Below are positions 11,184-28,779 of a stretch of 64,000 nt of DNA, piece after piece. A program made the translations under genes and the position numbers. The DNA is from Scolanthus callimorphus. Taxonomy: Eukaryota > Cnidaria > Anthozoa > Actiniaria > Edwardsiidae. The notes under the pieces were generated by a model that was given only the letters and a program-made list of their open reading frames with translations, made no database searches and was not told where the DNA came from. Numbering within the stretch: position 1 is the first letter of the stretch; the number at the start of each line of letters is the position of its first letter. The stretch covers positions 4,326,978-4,390,977 of the forward strand of contig CM066923.1 of assembly GCA_033964015.1 (NCBI GenBank). The letters are read 5' to 3'.

Positions 11184-11388
11184 TTGTGGATTTTGACAAT
11201 TTTTGCCCTAATTATGCTTATAAGAGCATGCTATTTGTATGAATTTCTCATTATTAATCTTCGTTACGAGGACACTATACACGTGAACACGTTGTACGTT
11301 CAATCGGATTGGAAATGTGCAGCCATCTGCCGACAAATGAACTACAACTACCTATATAAATTATGTACAATTTATCTCCCGGCGCGGT
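11184..11388 (+). CDS. Candidate exon, weakly PAN/Apple-like (uncertain)
   Basis: An open frame with an ATG at about 11214 (MLIRACYLYEF) continues to QSDWKCAAICRQMNYN and meets a strong donor (CGCG|GTAAGTTAAC) near 11388. The CAAxC spacing after a VxS-like segment recalls the start of PAN/Apple domains of secreted animal proteins, but later conserved positions are not evident and no downstream exon was found. It may be a fossil exon or chance. Confidence 0.18.
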
Positions 11389-11423
11389 AAGTTAACTAAA
11401 ACGTTTTAAACTATACAGTCTGT

Positions 11424-11429
11424 TTTATT
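11424..11429 (-). terminator. Possible poly(A) signal for SIK-A
   Basis: AATAAA on the minus strand, about 465 bases past the stop at 11894. Position and strand fit; nothing else supports it. Confidence 0.3.
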
Positions 11430-11492
11430 GTATTTGAATGAGCTAATAAAGTTACAACATTATATCATAAGTAATACTATGTTTCTGATCGT

Positions 11493-11628
11493 AAAATGGC
11501 GGGAATTTCGCAACGCGCATGCGACAATAGTCAGCGGTTGCGTCCAAAATTTCCCGCCATTTTACATTCTCGTCCCAGAGCCTCCTCGCTCCGAGTTGAC
11601 GAGGTGGGGAGCTCTGGGTACGAGAATG
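11493..11628. repeat. Two abutting palindromes
   Basis: GTAAAATGGCGGGAATTT at 11493 pairs with AAATTTCCCGCCATTTTAC ending near 11566. Directly after it comes a CATTCTCGTCCCAGAGC...GAGCTCTGGGTACGAGAATGG foldback (11566-11628), a copy of the family at 4636 and 8306. Confidence 0.55.
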
Positions 11629-11687
11629 GCCATTTTACAAAAGCTAACACTATAATAAGCTAACATAATAGTTCTGGGTGCATAAAT

Positions 11688-11888
11688 TTACAATGCTGCT
11701 AGTGATTGTATGATTACTGGATTAGGATTGCTTTGTTCCTGGCTAGATTGTCCCAGAGCGGTTTGCTGTGATGTTGCGATGCCAAGCGAATCGCTCTCCA
11801 GAGGGGGAATCAATCCGTACATTTGTGCTCGTTTATAAGAAGAAGTCCTGAAAACCTGTTTATGTGGATTCTGTTTCATGCACGGCAT
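11688..11888 (-). other. Open frame just past the SIK-A stop
   Basis: A 66-codon minus-strand frame (MPCMKQNPHKQVFRTSSYKR...) follows the SIK-A stop in a different frame, six bases on. It could be the true tail after a fourth slip, or 3' UTR. No KA1-like features are visible, unlike SIK-B. Confidence 0.25.
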
Positions 11889-11893
11889 TCGCC

Positions 11894-19138
<7,245 letters not shown>

Positions 19139-19274
19139 TGCCAACTTGGTCGAGCTAAGGCTGTGAATCAACCGAATGATCTCAGGTTAGAAAAACTCCA
19201 TAGAGGAAACGGATTGCTAATGACATATTACCCTTACTAACGTACACGCATGCTTTACATATGTAATATTCTGA

Positions 19275-19282
19275 TGACGTCA
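19275..19282. promoter_or_regulatory. Palindromic CRE upstream of SIK-A
   Basis: TGACGTCA, about 137 bp upstream of the SIK-A start codon. Full palindromic CREs bind CREB/ATF. SIK1 transcription in vertebrates is cAMP-induced, so this location is suggestive. Confidence 0.5.
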
Positions 19283-19313
19283 TTGTACGTAATGACCACC
19301 GCGAGATCGTAAC

Positions 19314-19328
19314 GTTGCCAAGGGCAAC
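19314..19328. promoter_or_regulatory. RFX X-box-like palindrome upstream of SIK-A
   Basis: GTTGCCAAGGGCAAC, two perfect half-sites around a 3-base centre, about 175 bp upstream of the SIK-A ATG. Confidence 0.4.
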
Positions 19329-19329
19329 G

Positions 19330-20140
19330 GATGGGCCCTCACTATCGAGAGAGCGCCTGACGTTGGTTCAATTACCGTGAACAATGGCATCATGGCGGAT
19401 TTTTGGTTTGTTCGCATTTCAACATGAAAACAACAAAGTCAAACATCTTATTGCAGGCGAAATTAAATTTGCAGGCCTTTGCAATGCTACTTGCAATTCC
19501 TTAACGTAGGAAACATCACATATATAGAGTGAAAATCATTGCAATCTTTGAGATAAATAAATCTTTTGTAAATGCATGCGAAATCTTGGCTTTACTTGTA
19601 TAATGGATAAATTTGCTCATTTCATATGCGTGTGACCAGATGAGCCAATCAAGAGAGACAATAAACCCCCCAAAGTGTTGGTAATTTTTCGCGCAATTAG
19701 CATCGTGTATTTTCGTGTCTTTCATTTGCCTGAGATCGAGTTTTGTTATTGAAATGGATATGTGAGTCAAAAGAAAAAACTCCTACCTCAAAAGAAAAAA
19801 CTCCGCAGAAAGTTATTTATGGAAGATTTATTGAAGATTGCTGTGGCGCGCGCTTTGATCGATTTCTTGATACGTCTCTGTCGTTGCGTAATTTTTTTTA
19901 TCTCCCCGCATGTCGTTTGCAAATCTTTCAAAAATAAACGCTCTTTATAAATAAACCGTGTAACTTCTTGCCTTATTATTTTGTATTATTATATCAGAAA
20001 TTGTAAATAAGCATTTTAAGAAAAACAGATAATGGCTCGTCCAATAACAGTTGTTTTCAAGATAATATAATCTTTGTCACTTATTTCCTGAGTTTAGGCC
20101 CTCATATCTTACATAAGATTTATTTTTTTTGTAAAAAAGA
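19330..20140. other. Intergenic, nothing recognised
   Basis: No coding sequence or clear element. A short direct repeat (CAAAAGAAAAAACTCC) occurs at about 19769 and 19788. Confidence 0.35.
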
Positions 20141-20149
20141 GCAGTCATC

Positions 20150-20407
20150 TAGCTATAGTAGCAGAACATTTGACAGAGTTTTGCACATCTGCTAAGGGTA
20201 TTCAATTCAGAAGATAGCACATCTTTTCATCAAAAGCAATTAAGCTTTTGCATTGGAACAGTTTGCCTGAGGAGGTTGTTGCCATGAGCCCGAAGGTGGC
20301 GGCTTTTGAGGCCCTTTTGTAAATTATTATAAAATGCAATTGCGCGATACAAAAATATTGCTAACAGCAAAGTGTATCAATAAAAATAAAGTGAAGTGAA
20401 GTGAAGC
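20150..20407 (+). mobile_element. 3' end of a non-LTR retrotransposon (LINE)
   Basis: The reading AIKLLHWNSLPEEVVAMSPK...FEALL-stop matches the style of the C-terminal end of CR1/L2/jockey-type reverse transcriptase ORFs (xWNSLP...). It is followed by an AT-rich tail and (GTGAA)n at 20391-20407. Strongly 5'-truncated. Confidence 0.45.
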
Positions 20408-20829
20408 ATTATCTAAAAGAAAGGGTCACCCAGTACCCAAGAAGGCTTTGCAGACCATGGTTAACCTATTATCAGTGATTAGCCTCTCTGTCCAACCTTT
20501 GTTTGGTTAAGAATGAGTCAGAGCTCAATAATTGAACCAGTATGTTGCACAACAGGATTATTTGATAACCAAAATTGTTATGCTGCATGCACAAGATCTA
20601 TGCCAGCATGTGAAAGTTCCAAATGCACAACATGATTTTCAAATTGATTCCCATTAACCCCCGCGCGTGACAGACACAGGAATCCGGTGCGCCAAAACAA
20701 AATCAAATATCCGAAAAGAAGAAAAAAAAAAAACACTGGATAGCCGGCCGGCTTGCTGGCTGAAAAAACAGTGATAATATGGTGATTTAATCACGTAAAA
20801 ATTAACAAATAAAAATATAAAAGGGGGTA

Positions 20830-20976
20830 CAGTAAAAACCTGCATATAAGAACCTGGATTTTAAGAACCTGTTAGGCTAGAATTCCATGTGAAGCCCATG
20901 TTTCCTTGTATTTTCAAATCAAATAAGAACCTGTTTTAGCCTAAAACTCTAGGTTCTTATACGCGGGTTTTTACTG
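20830..20976. mobile_element. Pogo-like MITE (147 bp)
   Basis: TA|CAGTAAAAACCTGCATATAA at the left and CGCGGGTTTTTACTG|TA at the right; the TA flanks match Tc1/mariner-pogo insertion. Near-identical interior to the copy at 55105-55253. Confidence 0.75.
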
Positions 20977-20979
20977 TAT

Positions 20980-22028
20980 TGTAAAATCACATTTGGAAAA
21001 CGTGCGTTTATTTAACACTGGGGTTCCCTTGCCCACCTAACTCTGCAGGTTCTACTTTATAACTGTACTTGGGCTTTGATCTTTGGGGAAAGACTAGTGA
21101 GCGTGGGTGGGGGGAGTCGCGTCACATTGACTGCCAGTGCACAGTACCAGCTGTGTAGCAGATTTCGAAAACTGTTCTTGAACACATATATCTCTTGGAC
21201 GACACCCTCAGCCCCCTGTCGTCCTGTCAATACATTTTTTACCCGTTATACTTAGCATGATTCTATGTTTCAGTTCAGGTTCGAACAAGGCGGTTCGAAA
21301 CAAAAGTAATGAAACAGTTTCAAGAGAAAAGAATGAGCAGGCGAGTAACTTCGAGGTAAGATGCTGTATTAACTTTGTTCTATTAACATTTTCTATTCTA
21401 TTGTGCTCGCCCGGTGATGTGGGCAGCAAATTGAATTCCTATGTATTCTAAAAGCGTCACAATACAGTCGGCAGTTTGCCGTCGGCAGAAAGCTCACGTA
21501 GCGAAAACTGAACCAATAAGTATCGTGACTCATAAGTCAAAAGGTTTGATAAATTGCGTCTATAATAAACGGGAGTTATTAGAATCGTAGGCATCGCAAT
21601 ATTAAAGGTTCTGGGCACGTGCTCCTTTGTGTAATTTTAATTAATTTTTATTGCACAGCGTTTTCCTTTGTTTCTAAAAAGTGTCACGATTACATCAGCT
21701 TCGATATTTTATCCGGGGAAAAAAACACTATATAAACAACAAAAACTCTTGCCAAATGAAGAATTCCAAATGAAATAGTTTGAGACCTATCACGAGGCTG
21801 GCCGGCTCTCCTAAGTACTTTTATATGGTTCATTCTACTGTATTTCTATATATCCTCGTTCTATAAGGAGAGATTTATACGGAGTACACTATAATGACCC
21901 TTATATGAAGTACCCACCCTGGCTGTCCCAGCTGAACACCGGTACTGCTGGCTTGCGGAACAGCGGACGTCTCGGTTCACTTAACACAAGCTCTGTAAAA
22001 TTTGAGCAGGGGCGAATCTCGCAGCATT
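20980..22028. other. Intergenic, nothing recognised
   Basis: No splice-supported ORF, RNA gene or clear repeat structure was seen. Confidence 0.3.
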
Positions 22029-22395
22029 GGGCTGTTCCAAAAAAAAAAATTACCCCCCCTATCGAGGAACTCCAAATTTTCAAAAATTGCTCTACCCCTG
22101 TGGAAATTCCAGACTCCTGTACAACCCCTGTGGAAATTTGAAGCAACCCCTGTGGAAATTCCTCATGCTCTTGTGTGCCTGTGGAAATTCCACAGTTGCA
22201 AATGAATAACCTGTGGAAATTCCAGGGTAAATTGGATGGCCCTGTGAAAATTCCAGGGTCAAAATCACGGACCCCGTGGGAATTCCAGGGTCAAAATCAA
22301 CAAACCCTGTGGAAATTCCAGGGCCAAACACAGCGATCCCTATGGAATTTCTAGGTTCCTCGATAGGGGGGTAGAAATGTTTTTTTGAGCAGCCC
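22029..22395. mobile_element. GGGC-TIR element with GGAAATTCC repeat array
   Basis: Ends GGGCTGTTCCAAAA and TTTTTTTGAGCAGCCC, with the shared sub-end CTATCGAGGAAC; ATT flanks both sides. The interior holds about eight units of CCTGTGGAAATTCCAG at roughly 20-35 bp spacing. A copy lacking its left end is at 45540-45825. Confidence 0.75.
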
Positions 22396-22498
22396 ATTTG
22401 CAGGGGCGAATCTCGGCCCAGCTGGCTGGGTTCTCCGGCTAGTCTCGTGTAAATGCTCTGAGAGAAATGGCCCGGCGAAATCAACTGATAAAAATAGA

Positions 22499-22612
22499 GC
22501 GTCGACGCCCTGCATTAAAATAGAAAGTTTCTGCACCAAAATAGCGCACCATTCAGCGTCGACGCCCTGCATTAAAATAGAAAGTTTCTGCACCAAAATA
22601 GCGCGCCATTCA
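22499..22612. repeat. 57-bp tandem duplication
   Basis: The unit starting GCGTCGACGCCCTGC occurs at 22499 and 22556; the copies differ at one visible site (gcgcacc versus gcgcgcc). It is followed by a degenerate CAGGGGCGGATCC-type MITE at 22613-22692. Confidence 0.8.
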
Positions 22613-23039
22613 GGGGCGGATCCAGTTCAGTAAATGTATGGCGAAATTTTCAGAGAAATGGGGGGACACGGCCGCCTCTAAATCCGCCCATGCCATTGAT
22701 TGCGATCTTAGTCCCTGGCGTTCTGGGCGGGTTTCCTGTGGTTAGGTTAAACCTCTGGCAGTGAACTCGAGCGCCCGCGCGCTTCCCGCGGTTCACCTCA
22801 CTGCATGTAAGGAATTATTATAGCGCCTGGGACGGGGCTGGAATTTGTGACCTTTTGCGGCAAGTTAAAAAAAAAAATGTAATGTAGGCACTTGTATACC
22901 GCAAATTATCATATGAATATGTTCAAATGCGGTTTACAGATGTGGATATGTCTGATCCCTAAGATGCGGACTGCGATTTATACAATGCAGTTTACAATCA
23001 TGAGTGGTTGTTAGATTACATTCTGTGGTGAGCACTCTG

Positions 23040-23275
23040 ATTGTTTAACGTCCCTCGCATAGTGGTTAAGTGTAGTGGGCTGAGAGACGGGACCTCGGTT
23101 TTAATGTCTCATCCGAAAGACGTGAAACACAGGCGAAATGACAAATCACTTCAACCCACGATGGACAGAAGGTTCGAAACAGCAGAGAAAAATCCCAACT
23201 GCCCCCGACTGGGATTCGAACCCGGTGCACAGAGGTGAGAGGCAAACGCTTTACACGCTGCGCCACCCGCAGTGC
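23040..23275 (-). mobile_element. tRNA-derived SINE, copy 1
   Basis: On the minus strand a tRNA-like head has an A-box-like TGGCGCAGCGTGTAAAGC and a perfect B box GGTTCGAATCC (23212-23222). The body includes ACCGAGGTCCCGTCTC and GGGACGTTAAA. The same body motifs, in the same order, occur at 61838-62115. Confidence 0.65.
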
Positions 23276-23279
23276 TTCA

Positions 23280-26200
23280 CTCACAAGTTTTGGGGCAGAT
23301 AGATTACACATTGACAAAGATAAACGAAAACAAAATTTAGTCCATCCTACAGTGATTTCTACTAGTACTGTGGTCATATTTTGACTAGCTCGTCCTTTGA
23401 AATATCGAATCCCAAAGTTGCGTGACGTTCGCGTAACCCTTCTCTCACAACGTAGGCTATGATCAAATAAGTAAACAAAGTACGAATTTTAAATGTTAAC
23501 TTTTTTACCCGTTTGGCGACAATCAACAAAAGCTTTTTGCGACAATATTTTTTTTTATTGTAGCTGAGTTTGTCACGTCCTGGTTTATTCGAATGCCACT
23601 AGTCCGCATTAATACGCTTCAGAACATCCTGGCCACGCCCTTTTCGGCCGGGCCATTTTACGAAAACCTGCGCTACTTCCTTGTTTCCTTCCTTGTGTAG
23701 GGACTCGACTTGACCCCGACCTATGTTATTTACTAAAAAGTCTCCAAAAGCCTTATTAGATTAAATTCCCATGAAATTGATCTACTATTTAGATTTTTTA
23801 AACTTGGCATAGTCAGTATTCAAGTTTAGGACTTTCAAAATTGCACTAAAAATAGGGGTAATCGTGCTCGTTTACGCACCATCAGACCGTTAACATGGTG
23901 CACTTTCACTGTTTGCGCGAGGAATCAAAGATGTACAGATAAAAGTCTTGCTTGTCTAAAAACGTTATTACTACTGAAAAATAACTTTCTTTTACTCCAT
24001 TCGCATTGTTTCTATATTATTCTTCTATAATATTATTCAATATTAGCTTGCCTATCTGTAATAACGCAAAGAAGCCAAAACGCGCGCTTTTTATGTTGTT
24101 TAACACCCCAACAGAGCATGGCACGACCGTTTCAAACAAATAGCGCAAGCGACCTTGCGCAGAGTAGATGCGCGGTGGAAAATAAGGGAATTACCTGAAA
24201 ATAAGCTTAGTTTGTTGGCTTTTAGTTGTTAAAACATGGCAATATTCCCATTTTAAGTACATGTGTACATTACTTATCTCTCGCGAGCACACGCATGAAA
24301 GAACTAAATTCCCTCTCGCTACGATTTATCAAGAGCACGTCTCTATGACGCGTGAAGGCACGCCGCTAATGTTTGTAAGGAATTGCTCATTAGTCTGCTT
24401 TTATGACTTGAGAAAGGGGCACTCTAATCGAGGAGCGACGGAAAAAGATGCTTAAAGCAAGGACGTCCTCTGTTCCATCCGTTTTGTGAGCTCATTTAGT
24501 CAAGGATTTAGCGGAACGATTTTCCTGTCATTTTCTCATACCTAAGGCAGTAGCTATGTGCCACAAAATTGATTCCAAATTGCATACATTATCAACCAAA
24601 ACCATAAACTTTCTTCCACCTTGCTCTCGGTCCGTGGTGTTTAAGGGAAAAGTAACTAGCCCCATCACGTGAGTCAGAATGCAATATTGAAAGGTATTTC
24701 CAAAGAGTAAAATACTGTGCCACCTCGTAACTATCCTGAAAAAGTGGTCAATGTCTACGCCTAAGGAATTCCGCACTCCCCTCCCCTCCCCGCAGTTTCA
24801 GCCCCATTTCTGTTGTCAATATTAATTTTTGAATATCGATGATCAATGTCATTTCTTTTCAAAAACATTCCAAATTCTTACAAGCCAAAACTGACAAGTT
24901 TCATACAAAACTCACTCAGCAAAAGCCCCGCGTGAAAATTCGCACGAAAATGTGTGCGCCATCTACTTGAACCTTCAAAAGCACTTATGCAAGAGAAAAT
25001 GTAATAAATGAGAAAATAAGGTAATTCTCCGTTAGCCATTTGAATCTCGTTTTAGCTGAGAAAAAATCCGACTTTTTGAGCAATATATTTATCGCTGACT
25101 AAGTTAGGTCCGTGTTAATAAAGCATAACCTATAAAGGGTTGCAGAAATGGCAGATTAAATGATAAAATTTGGCATCTGACTGACCTGGAGTATTAAGAC
25201 GTCTTGAAACAGTATTGTCTTGGTTGAAAAGACTCCCGAAACGGAAGGTTTTAAGCTCTAAATGCCAGCAATAAAACGGTTCCGTTGATTCAGTTTGTGC
25301 GACATGCGCCCGCCGCTAATCACTCAAAGGCATGGAGATTGAAAAATAAAGATCTTTCAGTCACGACGCGGCTTTCATACGAACCCATAAACGTGACCGA
25401 ATTGAGATTTTGTTTACGTTGTTTTAAACTGAGAAAAGAGCAAGCCGACTATATGTGGAGTCTATCAGCCGTAGGCCAAGGGTGATAGCCGTCCATTTGC
25501 CGAATTCACGCGCGCCTTTTTCTGTCACTCTCACTTTCTAGTCTGTCACGTACCTTCCGAGGAGCACTCGAACATTCTCGACGGTCTTCGGAAACCCACG
25601 AAACCTTTCCGAATCATATCGTATCTTCGAGCCTTTGATCAGCAATCAGACTTGTCAGTTCCTTTCCGCAGTTAATTACTACTATCAGTTCTAGTGCTAT
25701 AAGCCGAAGTCTAAATCTCGCAATTCTAGTAATTTCTGTGGTTTAAGTTTATTTGATTTGTGTTGATTAAAGTCAAATAAAACATTGAGTCTTCGGTCTT
25801 TGTAACACAAAGTTAAATTGACACAGGCCACCCGCATGCACAATTTGTTACTAATTTAAAAAGCCAGTTGTAGAGACAAAACAATGCCTAATCGTCTTTA
25901 TACACAATATTTTCACTCCCAAGAACGCGTCGCGGTTGCGTTAATACTTGTATGTTTTTTCTCGGAGAGCGTTAATACATCAGATGACAAAATAGAGGCT
26001 AACTGAGGCTCTTTGACCGGTCCTAACAAAAACGTCTTGCGCATGCGCATGAATAGCTGAAATGACTTCAATAAGTGCCAATCTCGTCTCCAGAGCCTAC
26101 GGTCGTCTGAGCCAGCGGTTGCTACTTCATGTAACCCTAATCTAGTACCATCGGGTCGGGTTAGACAATTTTTGGAATTGCCCTGCGGGGACTTATTATC

Positions 26201-26470
26201 TTAAGCCAATATCATAAAAGGAGATAACTGCAAAGCTTATTTTTGAATTATTCCTTACAGGAAAAAAAAATAGAAAATGGAAAATTAGAAACGTAAATAA
26301 TTGTAGAGACTTCTAAAGTGATACTGTTAAATGATTTCCGTTAATTGGTATACAAGTGTATTATATACAATATGGCGCGTGGGTGAATCGTCCCTGGTAC
26401 ATGATAATCACTTTTAAAATAGCATGCAAAAGATAAAGATATATCTAAAACTCGACGTTCGGCGTCTGCA
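23280..26470. other. Gene-poor stretch
   Basis: No splice-supported exons seen. A palindromic NRF1-type site TGCGCATGCGCA is at 26038-26049. Otherwise AT-rich unique-looking DNA. Confidence 0.35.
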
Positions 26471-26479
26471 TAACGCCAT

Positions 26480-26760
26480 TAAAGGGGGAATGTCACAATT
26501 TGATTTAGTGGAAATTTAGTTGCTTTAAGAACTGCCAGATGTACACATTTGGGGTATTTTGGTTTGATATCGAGTGGATGCAAATATATTACGAATTGGC
26601 CTTTTTGATTTCTTACCAGGCTGAACTGTTTTCAAACTTGGCGAAAGGCTGAACTGTTTTCAAACTAAGCGAAAGCTATTAAATCTTACTAATAAAGAAA
26701 TGCTTATATAATGCGAATTCCAGCTTTTTCTCATTGTTAGACTAAGTTGAAGTGCAATAT
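26480..26760. repeat. Unclassified repeat, copy 1
   Basis: Shares an ordered series of blocks with 37170-37410 (gagtattt..tatcgag.ggatg; tgatttcttaccaggctgaac; ttcaaact; cgaaag; aatgctata). Inside, GGCTGAACTGTTTTCAAACT is tandemly duplicated at about 26619 and 26648. Confidence 0.55.
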
Positions 26761-26769
26761 GAGATTCTG

Positions 26770-28035
26770 TACATGTGCTGTTTAGTATGAAAGCCACTGG
26801 CCTAGTTTTATAGAATTTTATTAAATAAAATCACACTACTCACAAGTACAGCACCAGTCATCCAAAAATAATCGGCATATAAAAATAATATCCTTGGCAG
26901 CTAAAAAAAACATTGGTTAAATGTTTTTCTTTTTAATAATATCAGACTGAGCTCCTAAGGAGGTATAGCTATAAATAGCATATTTTATTTCGCAACGGAG
27001 TAGGAGGTTCATGTCATATATTGCCGACTTGATTAGTCTCCGTGACTTTTGGCTCAAAAGACAAAATTTGAAAAGTCCGCTAGGGGTGGAGCTGTCACTT
27101 AAGGTACAGGAATTAACAGGAATTTGGACACAATTATTTAATTACTTTTCAAGTGATTCGTTTTTCCAGTTTTGTAGAGTAGGCCGAGAGAGTAAGTAAA
27201 TATGTGTAATATGCTTGCTTAATATGTAAAAGATTCCGACCCACGCGAGTTGCTGCAGGCAATAATTGCCGATAAGCTTAGATTCCGGCTTTTTTTTTAA
27301 TTATTAGCCAACTGCAACGAGAGGAGTACAAATATCGCAGGAGTGAGACTGGGGCGAGTACAATCATACCACGATATTGAACACTTCTAAACTATTTTCG
27401 TGAAAATAAGTTCGTCCATTCTCACTTCAACACATCAGAAAATAAATGTCGGATAATAAACAACTTATTTGACATTTTAGTGTACAATATCTCTGAACAT
27501 TTTTGCTCGTCTTTGTATTTTGTCTCGCCCGAAGAGAGGCTCCACAAAATACTCCAGACTCGAAAAAATATCCAGCGATATTGTACATTAAAATGTCCAA
27601 TAAGATATATGTATCGCACTTCCACAATAGTAGAAAACAGCTTTTAATTTGAGTATTCCAAGTGATATGCAATAAGAAGCATTGACAATTATTTTATGCC
27701 AAGAAAAATACAGAACAAACTTCTTTAAAAATATGCGTACTGCAATAGAGTGGATTTCAGATGACCGCCGAAAGTAAATCAGACTTGCGTTAAGTCAGCG
27801 TTTGTATTGGTCGAGAGCTTCGTCTTTTCAAAAAACTGCATAGTCATTGAATTTTGAATTTTAACAATATCACTTCACTGAACAGGTCCCTCGACAAGGA
27901 TCAGGGCCGAGAATATGACCGCGAGGAACACCATGCCACTCCCATGCCACTATTGGATCTAATCTATAACATGCCTCGAAATTGCCTTACATGAACAATG
28001 CCTACTCCGGGATCTTAAGTCCATCTTAAGATCAT
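26770..28035. other. Non-coding; foldback pieces
   Basis: An inverted repeat joins ATTTTAGTGTACAATATCTC near 27475 and GATATTGTACATTAAAATG near 27579. A copy of the GTGGATTTCAGATGA repeat lies at 27750-27835, as at 15666 and 32656. No coding sequence. Confidence 0.4.
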
Positions 28036-28039
28036 GAAG

Positions 28040-28240
28040 TTGCCTTTAGTCGCCAAAAGTTGCTCAAGGTTTTCTCAATTCATTTTATTAAGTTAACTCA
28101 TTGAACTACTGGTTCCTCTATTTTTCTAAAGTCGCCAAAGTTGCCTATAGTCGTCTAAAATTAATAGCTTTTTTTTTTGCCCAAAGTCGCCTCCCATAAC
28201 CTGAGTTTTGCTGAAGTCGCCTATAGTCGCCCAAAGAAAC
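28040..28240. repeat. Degenerate minisatellite
   Basis: Irregular repetition of AGTCGCC/CAAAGTTGCC/TATAGTCG units across about 200 bp. Confidence 0.45.
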
Positions 28241-28451
28241 GGCGGCTTTACGACCCGGATAGGGCCTTCAATATGATTAGCGATCAATCGGTGGGTAAAA
28301 ACGCCGCACCACCATTTTATTTACACAATTCCAATTTTGCTTGTTACTAACAATGGCTAAAACATTTTATATACTCTGTAGCTCTCGCTCAATCGTTTGC
28401 TGACAAACAACTGGGATGATAATGAGCGTTCTCAATGTAGAGCAGCGTAAT

Positions 28452-28774
28452 GGTTGATTGCATTTTTAAACCGCACCGGGGGGGGGGGGGGGTCGAGGAT
28501 TTTCCACTGGGGTGGTTTTGGACTCTGGAAATTCCACGGGAAGGGGTGTGTCTGGAGACTGGAAATTCCAAGGGGGAGGGGTAAAAAAGGTGACTTTCCA
28601 GGGACATTTTATCCAAAATAGATTTTGCAGGGGTATTTGGTCAGAATAAATGGAAATTCCAGGGGAAGGGGTCCTTTATGAGGGTGGAAATTCCAGGGGA
28701 TGGGGTCTGTTTCACGAGTGGAAATTCCAGGGGAGGGGGGTTACCCCCGGTGCGGTTTAAAAATGCAATCAGCC
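28452..28774. mobile_element. MITE with GGAAATTCC array, distinct termini
   Basis: Ends GGTTGATTGCATTTTTAAAC and GTTTAAAAATGCAATCAGCC with CGCACCGGGGG just inside. The interior has about six copies of TGGAAATTCC(A)GGGG spaced by G-rich DNA, the same unit as at 22029 and 45540 but with a different terminal sequence. Confidence 0.65.
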
Positions 28775-28779
28775 ATCTG

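Noticed and set aside
22029..22395. CRISPR-like array (regular short repeats)
   Set aside because: Units are degenerate, spacing is irregular and they sit within transposon ends in an intron-bearing animal genome.
23208..23275. Functional tRNA gene
   Set aside because: The B box is perfect, but I could not fold a clean cloverleaf with a 7-bp acceptor stem, and the body continues as a SINE.
23066..23377. 103-codon minus-strand frame
   Set aside because: Covers the tRNA-derived SINE; the B-box region is translated by chance.
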